In this document: piece by piece, positions 38,667-50,719 of the stretch | How positions within the stretch are numbered: position 1 is the first letter of the stretch | Layout of the letters: every line of letters starts with the position of its first letter | Source of the DNA: Linepithema humile | Taxonomy: Eukaryota; Arthropoda; Insecta; Hymenoptera; Formicidae | Length of the DNA: 64,000 nucleotides | Direction: 5' to 3' | Assembly: GCF_040581485.1 (NCBI RefSeq) | Contig: NC_090128.1 | Span: forward strand, 14,136,001-14,200,000 | Made by a program: the position numbers and the translations under genes | Notes under the pieces: generated by a model | What the model was told of the DNA's origin: nothing | The model's input: the letters and a program-made list of their open reading frames with translations, nothing else | Databases searched by the model: none

Positions 38667-40330
38667 TTAGAATACACATGCTCCTTCTGGTCTTCTGTGA
38701 TCAAATGTTGCAGAAATTTTACCATTATCAATACTTATTCCTGTAACTGCACTATAATCTCCCCTCATATATGGTATTGATTCGTGGTAGTTATATCTTC
38801 TGTATAATTCACGATTATTTTTACTAAATTCTCTTTCGGAGAATAATAAATTTGGCTCGAGTTGATGATGAAATCTCGGAGCTTTGATAGCATCAACTAT
38901 ATTCATATCTTTGTTTATAATATTATTTAACACTTGAACTATTGATGATATTATTTTAGGACCTCCAGCTGCTCCTAATACGTATTTGGCATTATATTTA
39001 TTAGTCTTTTTGTCTAACTCACTTAAAATACTAGTTGCAATAGACGAGATAGGATATTTTCCTGGCTCTGGAAAATTATATTTAGCAGGAGGGAGATGAC
39101 CGGCGTCTATCCTATTTGGAAGTGAAAAATCGCTCATTTGGTTGTTAAATATTATACCAGATTTTGAAATGATCCACGATCCAAATCTTAAATTTATTGT
39201 ACTCGTTAGGGAAATAATAGCATCATTTGTTTTAATTACAATATTTGCTGTTCCAGAGTCTGGTAATAATGAAAATCTCTGATAGTAATGTTTATCGTCG
39301 TTAGATGTTTTATTATTCAATAATATTTTATTTAACGTTATTTCTTGGAATTTTTTATTTTTCATCAATCCGATTAATCCATTCATATTATTGAATCTCG
39401 GATCTCCGAAATTTGTCCTAATTGAAAATGAATACTTCAATGCTTCTATTATTACATAGTTCAATCTTTGTTTATCGGAGTTATTATTCTTTTCCATATA
39501 TGATTCTAGGATACTTAAAACAAAAATAACAGATATACCTCCCCCTGGAAGATTTGTTGTTTCTAACTTGTATCTTTTTCCGTTGAAAGTATAATACTGA
39601 ACCAAGGGTTTTGTAATTAATGGTTTGACTTTAAGAAAGTCGTTGTTTGTTAATATTCTGTTTTGCGAATTAACTTCATTTAATAGCATCGTTGTGTATG
39701 TTTTATTTCTGTAAAATAGTTCTCCTCCATACTTTGAAATATCTTTTAGAGTTTTTGATAAATCTTTTCTTATCCATATATCGTTATTTTGGTATACCCC
39801 CCCCCCCCCATTCCAGTTTTATTATTTATAAAAACATCTCTATATTTTTCTTTAATATATATATATATATATATACATGTGTATTGATATTTCTCTAGTA
39901 TATCTCCTATTACACATTCAAATCCGTTATCTGCAAGTTTTGCTATTGGATTTACTATATTTTCCCACTTTAACTTTCCATAATTATTATGCAAATGGTA
40001 ATATCCCTTTAAGGCGGAAAGAACTCCAACTACTTTACCAAATATTTTATTAGAAGTTTTAAAATCAAAAGAAGATGTATTTAATTTTATAGGCGCGACT
40101 TCTCTGGAATTTATTATAAAAGTTTTATCTGTTTTTAAAAATTTTATTATTCCAAAGAATCTTCCTCCGAGTCCCATATCTTGAGGTTTTCCAACACCTT
40201 CACATAACATAGTCGAAATAGCTGCATCAATCGCGTTACCTCCCTTTTCAATTATTTCTTTTGCGTTCTCTGCGCATACTCTAAAGTTACTAACTATTGC
40301 ATTATTCCCAATCTTATCATATATAGAACT
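38667..40330 (-). pseudogene. Gamma-glutamyltransferase (GGT), frame broken at a G-tract, 5' end lost at the palindrome centre
   Basis: The N-terminal frame (from about 40330 to 39810) has NFRVCAENAKEIIEKGGNAIDAA and NSREVAP, typical of the GGT large subunit. The C-terminal frame (39795-38667) contains PDSGTAN with the Thr that becomes the nucleophile after autoprocessing, then TSTINLRFGS, GIIFNNQMSDFS and GAAGG. The two are out of phase at a 13-nt C-run (39797-39809); an (AT)n tract in the coding region (39854-39875) inserts an IYIYIY stretch. GGT transfers gamma-glutamyl groups, mainly of glutathione. The first residues (signal/anchor) are missing because the palindrome turns there. Confidence 0.82.
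39797..39875. repeat. Homopolymer and dinucleotide tracts in the GGT coding region
   Basis: C13 at 39797-39809 and (TA)n at 39854-39875. The right arm has G10 and a similar (TA)n. The homopolymer difference is three bases, so both arms are in the same out-of-phase state. Confidence 0.85.
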
Positions 40331-40333
40331 ATC
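40037..40333. other. Single-copy spacer at the centre of the giant palindrome
   Basis: 297 bp of GGT coding sequence (minus strand) present once. The turn on both sides is at CTACTTT / AAAGTAG, a short microhomology as expected for a fold-back template switch. Confidence 0.8.
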
Positions 40334-41702
40334 AAAGTAGTTGGAGTTCCTTCCGCCTTAAAGGGATATTACCATTTGCATAATAATTATGGAAAGTTAA
40401 AGTGGGAAAATATAGTAAATCCAATAGCAAAACTTGCAGATAACGGATTTGAATGTGTAATAGGAGATATACTAGAGAAATATCAATACACATGTATATA
40501 TATATATATATATATATTAAAGAAAAATATAGAGATGTTTTTATAAATAATAAAACTGGAATGGGGGGGGGGTATACCAAAATAACGATATATGGATAAG
40601 AAAAGATTTATCAAAAACTCTAAAAGATATTTCAAAGTATGGAGGAGAACTATTTTACAGAAATAAAACATACACAACGATGCTATTAAATGAAGTTAAT
40701 TCGCAAAACAGAATATTAACAAACAACGACTTTCTTAAAGTCAAACCATTAATTACAAAACCCTTGGTTCAGTATTATACTTTCAACGGAAAAAGATACA
40801 AGTTAGAAACAACAAATCTTCCAGGGGGAGGTATATCTGTTATTTTTGTTTTAAGTATCCTAGAATCATATATGGAAAAGAATAATAACTCCGATAAACA
40901 AAGATTGAACTATGTAATAATAGAAGCATTGAAGTATTCATTTTCAATTAGGACAAATTTCGGAGATCCGAGATTCAATAATATGAATGGATTAATCGGA
41001 TTGATGAAAAATAAAAAATTCCAAGAAATAACGTTAAATAAAATATTATTGAATAATAAAACATCTAACGACGATAAACATTACTATCAGAGATTTTCAT
41101 TATTACCAGACTCTGGAACAGCAAATATTGTAATTAAAACAAATGATGCTATTATTTCCCTAACGAGTACAATAAATTTAAGATTTGGATCGTGGATCAT
41201 TTCAAAATCTGGTATAATATTTAACAACCAAATGAGCGATTTTTCACTTCCAAATAGGATAGACGCCGGTCATCTCCCTCCTGCTAAATATAATTTTCCA
41301 GAGCCAGGAAAATATCCTATCTCGTCTATTGCAACTAGTATTTTAAGTGAGTTAGACAAAAAGACTAATAAATATAATGCCAAATACGTATTAGGAGCAG
41401 CTGGAGGTCCTAAAATAATATCATCAATAGTTCAAGTGTTAAATAATATTATAAACAAAGATATGAATATAGTTGATGCTATCAAAGCTCCGAGATTTCA
41501 TCATCAACTCGAGCCAAATTTATTATTCTCCGAAAGAGAATTTAGTAAAAATAATCGTGAATTATACAGAAGATATAACTACCACGAATCAATACCATAT
41601 ATGAGGGGAGATTATAGTGCAGTTACAGGAATAAGTATTGATAATGGTAAAATTTCTGCAACATTTGATCACAGAAGACCAGAAGGAGCATGTGTATTCT
41701 AA
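40334..41702 (+). pseudogene. GGT, right-arm copy (5'-truncated, out of phase at the G-tract)
   Basis: Mirror of the left GGT, starting further in because the palindrome turns at 40334. It has 10 G at 40563-40572. One early substitution (a leucine codon to proline near 40352) and a nearly identical C-terminal frame at 40680-41702 with the nucleophile-bearing SGTAN. No start codon in its own phase. Confidence 0.8.
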
Positions 41703-41810
41703 AATAATTAATATTGTACATTTTTCTAGTCGTTAATCTTTAAATATTTGTATAAACATTAATAATATTAATTTATTCCAATCTTAAAACTATTTATAAT
41801 TATAATATAA

Positions 41811-41816
41811 TAAATG
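41811..41816 (+). promoter_or_regulatory. Poxvirus late-promoter motif TAAATG at GGH-B'
   Basis: Overlaps the start codon at 41814; mirror of 38553-38558. Confidence 0.5.
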
Positions 41817-42452
41817 AAATTATTAATTTTATTAGTTATAATTTTTTCTTGTAAATCAGAACTTATTGTATTCAAAGAATCAGAACATACTGATTTAAGT
41901 CATATATATAATTACTTCAACGAAATAGATAAAATCATAACTCTTAATAATAGCTTCGATAAAAACACATTCAGATCGTATAACGATATATACAACATAA
42001 CAGGATATATACTACCAGGAGGAAAGTCAAACTTTTCTGATTACAAATCCAAGTATTGGGAATATACAAATTTAGTAATGGAAACAAATAAACCAAAAAT
42101 ATGTATATGCCTCGGAATGGAACATGTCGTAAAATATATTACAAACGTTACTTTTTCAAGATGTTATATATACAGAACGATGTTAGATAACGAATATCAC
42201 AATCATAAATGGTGTATAAGAAAGTCATTATTACATAAAAATTTATATAAATTTAATGATAAAAACATATATATAAAATATAAAAGATACAATAACATGA
42301 CATTCTTAAACGAAATTAAAAGCTATAAACATAATATGTACGGATTCGCATACCATCCAGAAAAAAAAATTCTATCGTTAAAATCGAAACATTTAAGTTC
42401 TAAAGATAAAAATACTAAAATTAAGATTAAAAATTTTATAAAAGGAATGTAA
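41814..42452 (+). CDS. Gamma-glutamyl hydrolase, copy B' (intact)
   Basis: 212 residues, identical in translation to the left-arm copy at 37917-38555: signal-like N-terminus, ILPGG, ICLGME nucleophile and YHPEK. Confidence 0.75.
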   Translation: MKLLILLVIIFSCKSELIVFKESEHTDLSHIYNYFNEIDKIITLNNSFDKNTFRSYNDIYNITGYILPGGKSNFSDYKSKYWEYTNLVMETNKPKICICLGMEHVVKYITNVTFSRCYIYRTMLDNEYHNHKWCIRKSLLHKNLYKFNDKNIYIKYKRYNNMTFLNEIKSYKHNMYGFAYHPEKKILSLKSKHLSSKDKNTKIKIKNFIKGM

Positions 42453-42456
42453 CTTA

Positions 42457-42915
42457 CTATTTTATTCCACTAGATCCAAATCCTTTTAATCCTCTTTCTG
42501 TATTATTGATATCTAATTCATTTTTTGTAATCTCTAATAATTCAACATTTTCTATCTTCTCACATATAATTTGAGCAATTTTATCTCCTTTATTTATTAC
42601 AAACGGAGCATCTCCATAGTTATACATTATTACAAATATCTCTCCTCTATAATCACTGTTTACAACGCCTCCTCCTACATCTAACAATTTTAAAGCCAGT
42701 CCAGATCTGGAAGCAATTCTTCCATAACATCCGTTTGGTATTATAACTTTCAAATTAGTCGGTATAGGATCATTTTTATTTGGAATTGGATAGATAATAT
42801 GATCTGAGGACGCTCTTAAGTCATATCCAGCAGAACACATCGATGCCTTAACTGGAGCATAGGCATTATCTGAAGTCTTGTAAAACAGAAGATGTCTACA
42901 ATTTGCCTTATCCAT
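42457..42915 (-). CDS. dUTPase, copy B' (altered motifs III and V)
   Basis: Identical to the left B copy, with Asn in motif III and Leu in motif V. Agreement between arms shows the changes predate the inversion and are not random read errors. Confidence 0.88.
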   Translation of the reverse strand: MDKANCRHLLFYKTSDNAYAPVKASMCSAGYDLRASSDHIIYPIPNKNDPIPTNLKVIIPNGCYGRIASRSGLALKLLDVGGGVVNSDYRGEIFVIMYNYGDAPFVINKGDKIAQIICEKIENVELLEITKNELDINNTERGLKGFGSSGIK

Positions 42916-43200
42916 TTTACATACAGCAATAAAATTTCAAATTATAATCAAATATTAAATATATAATAAACAAAATAAAAAATTATATTTAAGATGAACA
43001 AAATTCACATAATTCCTTAGGTTTGATATATTTTGTCTCTATTCTTAAGTAATATAATCCTGTCTTTAACTTACATTTCCATGCTTTGAATATATCAACC
43101 TATTTATTTTGTTATATATATCTTCCTCATTACCTTCCTCATATTTATATAAATATTCATAGATTGGCTTTGATCTATAAACGGAGCCCTGTCTATATAA

Positions 43201-44593
43201 CTCAAAAAATAACCTTTTCAAAAAAAAAGGTAAAAAAAAGGCGCCAAGTACACGCTCTTGTCACAACCAAAACAAAACAGTATTATTTTACATTTAAAAA
43301 AAATTGCCGTATATATTAAACCTATCAAAAAACCAGTCGTATATATTACCCTTTCAAAAAAAGCTGTCGTACATATTAAAACCTTTCAACAAGTAATGCT
43401 GTTGTGTATATTAAAACTATAAAAAAATATGATATCAGGAAATGACGCAAGTGGGATTAAAGAACTATGAAAAAAGTTGTACACTATTTCTATAAAACTC
43501 TTCTATAAAACTTTTGTACATAAAGCTGTCGTATATATTAAAAAAAAATCTAAAAAAATGCTGTCGTACATATATTATTATATTGCATACTATATTTCAC
43601 CATATTTTACATATACTATACTATATATATTATATATATTATTACATATACTATACGATATATATTATTTATAATATTACATATACTATATATATTATAA
43701 CAAATTAAACTCATAAATAAAAAAATAAAAAAAATATTAAAAAAATAAAAATATTTTAGCAAAAAAAATTTTTAAATATTAAAAAAATTTAATTAAAATA
43801 AAAAAATATTTATTAAAAAACGCAAAAAAACTTGGCGTTGCTACACCTCAAAATATTATAAAGCAAAAAAATTCGTAATAATATAACAATTGACGATTAA
43901 TTGACATAATGTAATAAGTTGACATCATGTAAGTTAACATGTAGTTTACTGTAGCAACGCCAAGTTTTTTTGCGTTTTTTAATAAATATTTTTTTATTTT
44001 AATTAAATTTTTTTAATATTTAAAAATTTTTTTGCTAAAATATTTTTATTTTTTTAATATTTTTTTTATTTTTTTAATTATGAGTTTAATTTGTTATAAT
44101 ATATATAGTATATGTAATATTATAAATAATATATATCGTATAGTATATGTAATAATATATATAATATATATAGTATAGTATATGTAAAATATGGTGAAAT
44201 ATAGTATGCAATATAATAATATATGTACGACAGCATTTTTTTAGATTTTTTTTTAAATATATACGACAGCTTTATGTACAAAAGTTTTATAGAAGAGTTT
44301 TATAGAAATAGTGTACAACTTTTTTCATAGTTCTTTAATCCCACTTGCGTCATTTCCTGATATCATATTTTTTTATAGTTTTAATATACACAACAGCATT
44401 ACTTGTTGAAAGGTTTTAATATGTACGACAGCTTTTTTTGAAAGGGTAATATATACGACTGGTTTTTTGATAGGTTTAATATATACGGCAATTTTTTTTA
44501 AATGTAAAACAATACTGTTTTGTTTTGGTTGTGACAAGAGCGTGTACTTGGCGCCTTTTTTTACCTTTTTTTTTGAAAAGGTTATTTTTTGAG
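43201..44593. mobile_element. AT-rich palindromic element, right-arm copy
   Basis: Mirror of 35769-37168 with small homopolymer differences; central loop at about 43848-43955. Confidence 0.6.
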
Positions 44594-44942
44594 ATATTAT
44601 TTCTTTTTTTTTAGTAATTTGTTTTGATTGTGACAAGAGCGTGTACTTGGCACCTTTATTTTACCTTTTTTTTTAAAAAAGGTAATTGATAGATATTTTT
44701 TTTTATTGATATATATACGACAGTGTTTTTTAAAGCTAAAATAATGAAATATCAGTTAGATTTTGCTAAAGACGGCCCATTATCACCCCAGTCGTACTTT
44801 CAGTATACAGCATACGACGGTCCTCTTTAATTAATTAAGTTACAAAAATACAAAATTCTGTAAGTATCATATTGTTTCTAGGCCATTGTGTTTTTCTAAT
44901 TGAAGCATCATCAGCTTCAATCCAATCATTTTCTTCTCTATG
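44594..44942. other. AT-rich linker, right-arm copy
   Basis: Mirror of 35420-35768; no gene seen. Confidence 0.45.
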
Positions 44943-46386
44943 CAGGGTGTCCCATTTAACTTGAGACAACTAAATATTTCGAAAAATAAGCATTGTACGA
45001 AAAAATGTCCCAAATAAATTTTTAATATTATCAAGGGGGACGTCTGGCTGTATAAAAATTAACCCGCCCCCACCGCCTCTTGGGGGTGGGGCGGGTGGCA
45101 ACTTTGAAATTTCAAATAAGAACCTCCATTTTTTTATTACAGATTCGGATTCCTCGGAAACAAATACGTAAGTTTTGTCCGAGACATTTCTTCGAATCGT
45201 GATAGATGGCGCTGTAATCAGTGAAAATTAGTTTTTGCCATTTTCTCTCACCATCGGGGTGCTTTATTTCGGTGAGTCCCCTCGCCTCTTACTATTCAAT
45301 TACAATAAATGCTCGAAATGATGACTTTCCATTTTGATGCATTTATTAACTCGAGCTTGGAATGCTTGTACACATGTAGAAAGTGTATCTGGCGTTATTT
45401 GTGCGCAAGCATATCTAATACGTTCCACCATGTTTTCTCGAGTATTTGGTATTTTTGTATACTCTTTTTCTTTAAGGTAAAATTATTTCAACTTTCAAAA
45501 TTATTTCAACTTTCTTCTCTAAAGATAAATAATCCATTATTTATTTAATAATGGCTGAAATAAAGAACGCGTCCGTAAAAAAACAAGTAGCTAGCGTACC
45601 AAAACTATGAGGCATCTACAAATGTAGTAAATTTCTGAAATACTGAAAATACTGAAAAGGAGAAACAAAATAAATGAAAGAAATTAAGTCAGAACAATTC
45701 TTCAATAACTGGATTCTTTAAATTTCAAGTCAAGTAAATTTCAGTAATACGTACGCTAGCTACTTGTTTTTTTACGGACGCGTTTTTTATGTCAGTAAAT
45801 AAATAATGGATTATTTATCTTTAGAGAAGAAAGTTGAAATAATTTTATGTTACCTTAAAGAGAAAGTGTATACAAAAGTACCAAATACTCGAGAAAACAT
45901 GGTGGAACGTATTAGATATGCTTGCGCACAAATAACGCCAGATACACTTTCTACATGTGTACAAGCATTCCAAGCTCGAGTTAATAAATGCATCGAAATG
46001 GAAAGTCATCATTTCGAGCATTTATTGTAATTGAATAGTGAGAGGCGAGGGGACTCACCGAAATAAAGCACCCCGATGGTGAGAGAAAATGGCAAAAACT
46101 AATTTTCACTGATTACAGCGCCATCTATCACGATTCGAAAAAATGTCTCGGACAAAACTTACGTATTTTTTTCCAAGAAATTCGAATCTGCAATAAAAAA
46201 TAAGGGTTCCTATTTAAAATTTCAAAGTTGCCACCCGCCCCACCCCCAAGGAGCGGTGGCGGCAGGTTAATTTTTACACAGGCAGACGTCCCCCTTGATA
46301 ATATTAAAAGTTTATTTGGGACATTTTTTCGTACAATGCTTATTTTTCGAAATATTTAGTTGTCTCAAGTTAAATGGGACACCCTG
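44943..46386. mobile_element. Tc1/mariner-type foldback MITE, right-arm copy
   Basis: Mirror of 33976-35419, same length (1444 bp), same CAGGGTGTCCC ends. Confidence 0.7.
45806..46030 (+). pseudogene. Mini transposase fragment, 74 aa, right-arm copy
   Basis: Same translation as 34332-34556. Confidence 0.5.
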
Positions 46387-47409
46387 TATATATTACGTTT
46401 ATAATTATCTATTTCATTTAGTCTCTATTAGGCCTTGACCTATTATCATCTCTTTCAGTTTAATAAATAATTTAATTATAGTTGGTATAAATAGAATTAC
46501 AAACTCGTATTACATAGTTAAATTCAATTTGCAATTTATAAGTGGCATTCAAAAACGATATTCAAATACATTGAGTACATGAGTTAGATAATTAATTAAA
46601 TATGTTAGTACGTATTATTCATTTGATTAGTTATTTAAAAACAATATACTACATATAATTATTTTTAACATGTTCACAATTTATACTGACAATGAAAAAT
46701 AGAAACTAGCAGATATTACATTATATTACCACGATTTGGCCGTTCTGCACGTGCGCGACGTCTGTAGCTTGCGTACGGGATATATGTATAGGTACAACGC
46801 TTGCGCACAACGCACAGAGTCTGCTCTAAAGTGAGAAACAAATATCATCCGCACCGTAATATTTTTCGAAACTCTCAAGCACAATCAGCAATGTAGGAGT
46901 ATTACACATATTTTATTTCACACACGTATACCGCTGTGTGGCCAGATTTGAGACACAAACAGCAGCAGCAGCAGCAGGAATGAAAAGATTACCGCATATA
47001 TGCGCAAGTCACATTGTACATGTGAGCTCCGAGCTTCGCATGTACATGGCTTGCGCATGCGTTGCCGGCGATACATGCCGATATGTGTACATCTGAGATA
47101 CTAGCCATCTATCGGCAAGAATTTATAAAGTACATCCCAGACGACTGAAATAATTTTCATAGTTTTCATGACATTTCGACTTTAAACTTTAATATCTTTA
47201 TTTATACAGCATATAGAGCAAAAACAAGCATACTTTTATTATATATTTTGGGTAAGCGCTATCGATTGAGCCTATTTTTAAATCGATCGACTCAGGCATT
47301 ACTGAGATCCGATAATCTCGGCTCGTCTCAACTTTCGGTCTCGCGTAAAGATACACGGTCGGTCTTGCGCTGCGCGTGAACTTGGCGCGAGACACTGCCG
47401 TGTCTCTTG
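46387..47409. other. Host-like sequence inside RNR1-B', no gene seen
   Basis: Mirror of 32953-33975. Confidence 0.4.
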
Positions 47410-47479
47410 ATAATCAATTAATACATCACTGTCCAATTCATATATTGTCTTATATATTCTTCTTATATTTTCAGGTATT

Positions 47480-48060
47480 TGTTGTGTGTCGAAAGACTAC
47501 AACGAGATATTTTAATTTAGCAACGCTATTGTTTAAAGAATTAGCAAATAAAACTTTCAACTCGAAGCACGTTCTTAGAAAGACGAATAAGGTATTTAAA
47601 ATTAACAAAGATATTGACCAATGCTATTCTTTAGACAAGTAACAATCGATTATAATTAAACGCTGAGGCGTTAACCGCATGAGGAAACGATCGGCGGATT
47701 GCCTCACAAACAAGCGAAGTAGATCAGCATTCACGGAAAGCAGACGTTGCTAACCTTGATACTGATCTGTATAAAAGAAGGTGACTCGATCGTCACCACG
47801 GGTTTTTAAGTTTGATCTAAGCACGAGCTGCACGTCGGTATCGCGAACTCCGAGTTTGTATCTTACGCGATCGTAACGACTGTGAGGAAGCCGTTAAATA
47901 AAGTGTACGCGAGTGCTAAGTGAATAAAGATATTTTATTTCTCATTGAACATCGTTCAATAATCATCTCCCTTGGATCAACCCCCTTGGCCCTACACGAC
48001 GGATCCCGAATCCTGCGTTGGCCCGCGACGAGATCTTTGAGTCACGGGCACGGCGTAACA
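47480..48060 (+). repeat. 5' LTR, right-arm copy (581 bp)
   Basis: TGTTGTG...CGTAACA ends; the candidate primer-binding site follows at about 48061. Confidence 0.75.
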
Positions 48061-48469
48061 ATTTTGGTGGCAGCGGTGGGATCTGTCTTTTTCACCGTAG
48101 TCCGGTTGTTGGTGGACACCTTGGTGGACTGGGCACGGCAGCAGGACCAAGACGATCAACCCAAGGGAACAGCGTGGCCGAAAACAACGCAGAAACTAGA
48201 AGTGCGAAAAGTGAAAGTGAGAAGAGAAAATAAAACCTCCACGAGGAAGCGGTCCAGTCAAGGCAGTTCGAGCAATAAGCAGCTGAGAAAGTCCGACGGA
48301 GCACAACGACCAAGCAGAGTCAGCGAAATCCGAGCAAGGGCCACTGCACAGCGAGAACGGGACGTGACCTACCTCACCACGAAGCACTGGGCAGCGAGCA
48401 ACGCAACACCATGCGAGCGAGCGTATTAATGTAAGTCGAAATAAAGACACATTAGTAAAATAAGAGCGA

Positions 48470-50716
48470 ATGTCCGAAAGACGCGAAGGACACGGTTTTC
48501 CATATTGGCTAGGCAGTAATCCGAGTCAAAACGACCCCAGTTTACAACCGAATCAATCCTGGTTGTTAAGCGACCAAGGACGACGCGCAATAAACACCTT
48601 GAGTAACCCCGAGAGGGAACCGCGCGAAACACCGCGAGAATTCGTAGTAAACGATAGAGACGAAAGCGTCGCGAACGTCGACGAAAACGTTGAAACAACG
48701 CGAGAATATTCTTTCCGCGAATTAGATAACAGCTTAATATCCGGAGTAAGCGAGGATTCGCGCCAGGATAGGCCTACAACCACGAGGCCATTGAGTAGAA
48801 TATCGGAGCGCACTGAGACTGCATCGACTACGTACGATAGTAGTATCTTTGATCCGCGAGAATTAAACAACGAAATAACAATGGCACAACCGCCAAACGA
48901 CGTAATCGCACGAATTGAGGACGGAGAGCCTCCGCGGCGACAGATCAACATAGACGGGAATGTGACCAATGCCACAAACGACATACAAGAGAATTTAATA
49001 GAGACACAGATCGGAGTACTAGCAGACGCGATAAACGAGATGCGAGCGCAAACGCAAGTGCTGCAAGAACATTTACATGAACAGATACTTAACTTGCACG
49101 AACGATTTAACGCACAAATATACGGTATACAAGGGCAGCAACAGGGATCAACTAGTAACCGTGAATTAAATAACGCGTCACGTGGAACGATGAACGCACC
49201 AGAAGTAAACGTATTGTACGGCCAAGGCCCCGCTGACGTAAGGAATAGGCCAACCCATTCTAACAATTATATGCAGTTGAAAGAAGCCCGAAGCCTAATA
49301 CCGGAAATCGACGGGACAGCACCAAATAGAATACAGGAGTTTTTAAGTGCTAGTACCTACGCGATGGAAAGCATAGATCCAACAGAGGAGCTACAATTAC
49401 TCAAGGCTATACTGTGCACAAAACTGAAAGAGAAAATCTTACTTGATTTCCAAACGAGAAATATTCAATCGTTCGCCCAATTAAAACAGGAAATAGAAAG
49501 GGGTTATACTACACATAAGAGTGTTACGCACCTACAATTAGAGTTTAATACCCTAAAGCAAAAACAAGGTGAAAGTGCTCAAAACTTTGGTTCGAGAGTG
49601 GACCAACTCGCTATGAAACTCTATGAATCAATGATAGAGGGAAAAACTCACACGATTATGGAGAAAAACACTATTAAAAACACCGTACAAAACTTGGCGT
49701 TACAAAATTTCCAGATAGGATTACAAGATAATATTAAAACTATTGTACGCGCAAGGAACTACGGAACGCTACAAGAGGCTATTGCTGTGGCAACGGCTGA
49801 GGAAAAATTACAAGGATCAAGCCCAGCGTTAAATAAATATAATGCCTATTATAAAACCACGAATAAAGCGCGGGAAAAGACACCGCAATGTGCAAAGTGC
49901 GGAAAATGGGGGCATATCGGGCGTGAGTGCCGTACAAGTCGTTTTGCGAACCGATTCAGTTTACCGAAGGCTGACGGACACAGAGTAAACGCATTAGAAA
50001 AATATTGCAAATATTGCAAAAAGCCCGGACACTTTCAGGAGGAGTGCTGGCAATTAAACGGTCGACCCGAAAAAGGGAATGCGAAAGAGAACGCGCAACA
50101 TAAAACAGTTAAAGAGAATAAGGCAAAGAAGGCCGACAACGACGAAGAAGATGACGCAGCAAACAAGAAAAAGACACGGCCCATAAAAGCGTTGTTAGCA
50201 CATACAGATAAGACAGCTAAAATACACGCAAATCTAGATTTAATCGCGTTACCAATAGTGGAAGCGAAAAACGACCACGCAACAATGCTTGTGGATATTG
50301 GAGCTACACTAACTCTGATTAAAATAAAAAGTCTATTAGAAGAAACACCCGTATATGACGAAACGGTAACATTAGTCGGTGCCACGGGACAGAAAGCTGA
50401 CACGTTAGGCGTGATAAAAGCGCATATAACATTAAAAGATAAAACAATAATGCATAAAATGCATGTAGTAAAAGACGACTTTCCGATAGGATACGAAGGT
50501 ATTCTAGGAGCGGACTTTTTAAACAAATACGTCACGAAATGGGACTATCCCGTAAAGAAATTGACGGTCGAGGGAACGACATTCAAACTATTTCAGCATA
50601 ACAACATAAAACTAGCTCCCAGAAGCGAGACAATAATTAAAGCATCAACAAGCAAAAATGCGCTGGGAATAGTGCATGCAATGGAAACACAACCAGGGGT
50701 GATCATCGGTAGTTAG
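48470..50716 (+). CDS. Gag-protease polyprotein, right-arm copy
   Basis: 748 residues, same translation as the left copy, including two CCHC knuckles and D-I-G in the protease. Ends with TAG at 50714-50716, in phase with the following pol frame. Confidence 0.8.
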   Translation: MSERREGHGFPYWLGSNPSQNDPSLQPNQSWLLSDQGRRAINTLSNPEREPRETPREFVVNDRDESVANVDENVETTREYSFRELDNSLISGVSEDSRQDRPTTTRPLSRISERTETASTTYDSSIFDPRELNNEITMAQPPNDVIARIEDGEPPRRQINIDGNVTNATNDIQENLIETQIGVLADAINEMRAQTQVLQEHLHEQILNLHERFNAQIYGIQGQQQGSTSNRELNNASRGTMNAPEVNVLYGQGPADVRNRPTHSNNYMQLKEARSLIPEIDGTAPNRIQEFLSASTYAMESIDPTEELQLLKAILCTKLKEKILLDFQTRNIQSFAQLKQEIERGYTTHKSVTHLQLEFNTLKQKQGESAQNFGSRVDQLAMKLYESMIEGKTHTIMEKNTIKNTVQNLALQNFQIGLQDNIKTIVRARNYGTLQEAIAVATAEEKLQGSSPALNKYNAYYKTTNKAREKTPQCAKCGKWGHIGRECRTSRFANRFSLPKADGHRVNALEKYCKYCKKPGHFQEECWQLNGRPEKGNAKENAQHKTVKENKAKKADNDEEDDAANKKKTRPIKALLAHTDKTAKIHANLDLIALPIVEAKNDHATMLVDIGATLTLIKIKSLLEETPVYDETVTLVGATGQKADTLGVIKAHITLKDKTIMHKMHVVKDDFPIGYEGILGADFLNKYVTKWDYPVKKLTVEGTTFKLFQHNNIKLAPRSETIIKASTSKNALGIVHAMETQPGVIIGS

Positions 50717-50719
50717 ATA

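Larger units (their letters stand above)
20146..40036 (+). repeat. Left arm of a giant (about 20-kb) inverted repeat
   Basis: Every feature from 20146 to 40036 recurs in reverse order and orientation at 40334-60631; paired coordinates sum to about 80360-80370 across most of the arm. Differences are scattered substitutions and small indels plus one block (766 versus 344 bp in the SINE-like insertion). The inner boundary falls in the GGT gene, with a short shared CTACTTT at the turn. The outer boundary lies at the 5' end of RNR1. Confidence 0.9.
42989..47479 (-). pseudogene. RNR1, copy B' (3' fragment, split by 4.2 kb)
   Basis: Pieces 42989-43200 and 47410-47479 mirror the left B fragment; the intervening block is 43201-47409. 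It touches the retroelement LTR at 47480. Confidence 0.8.
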
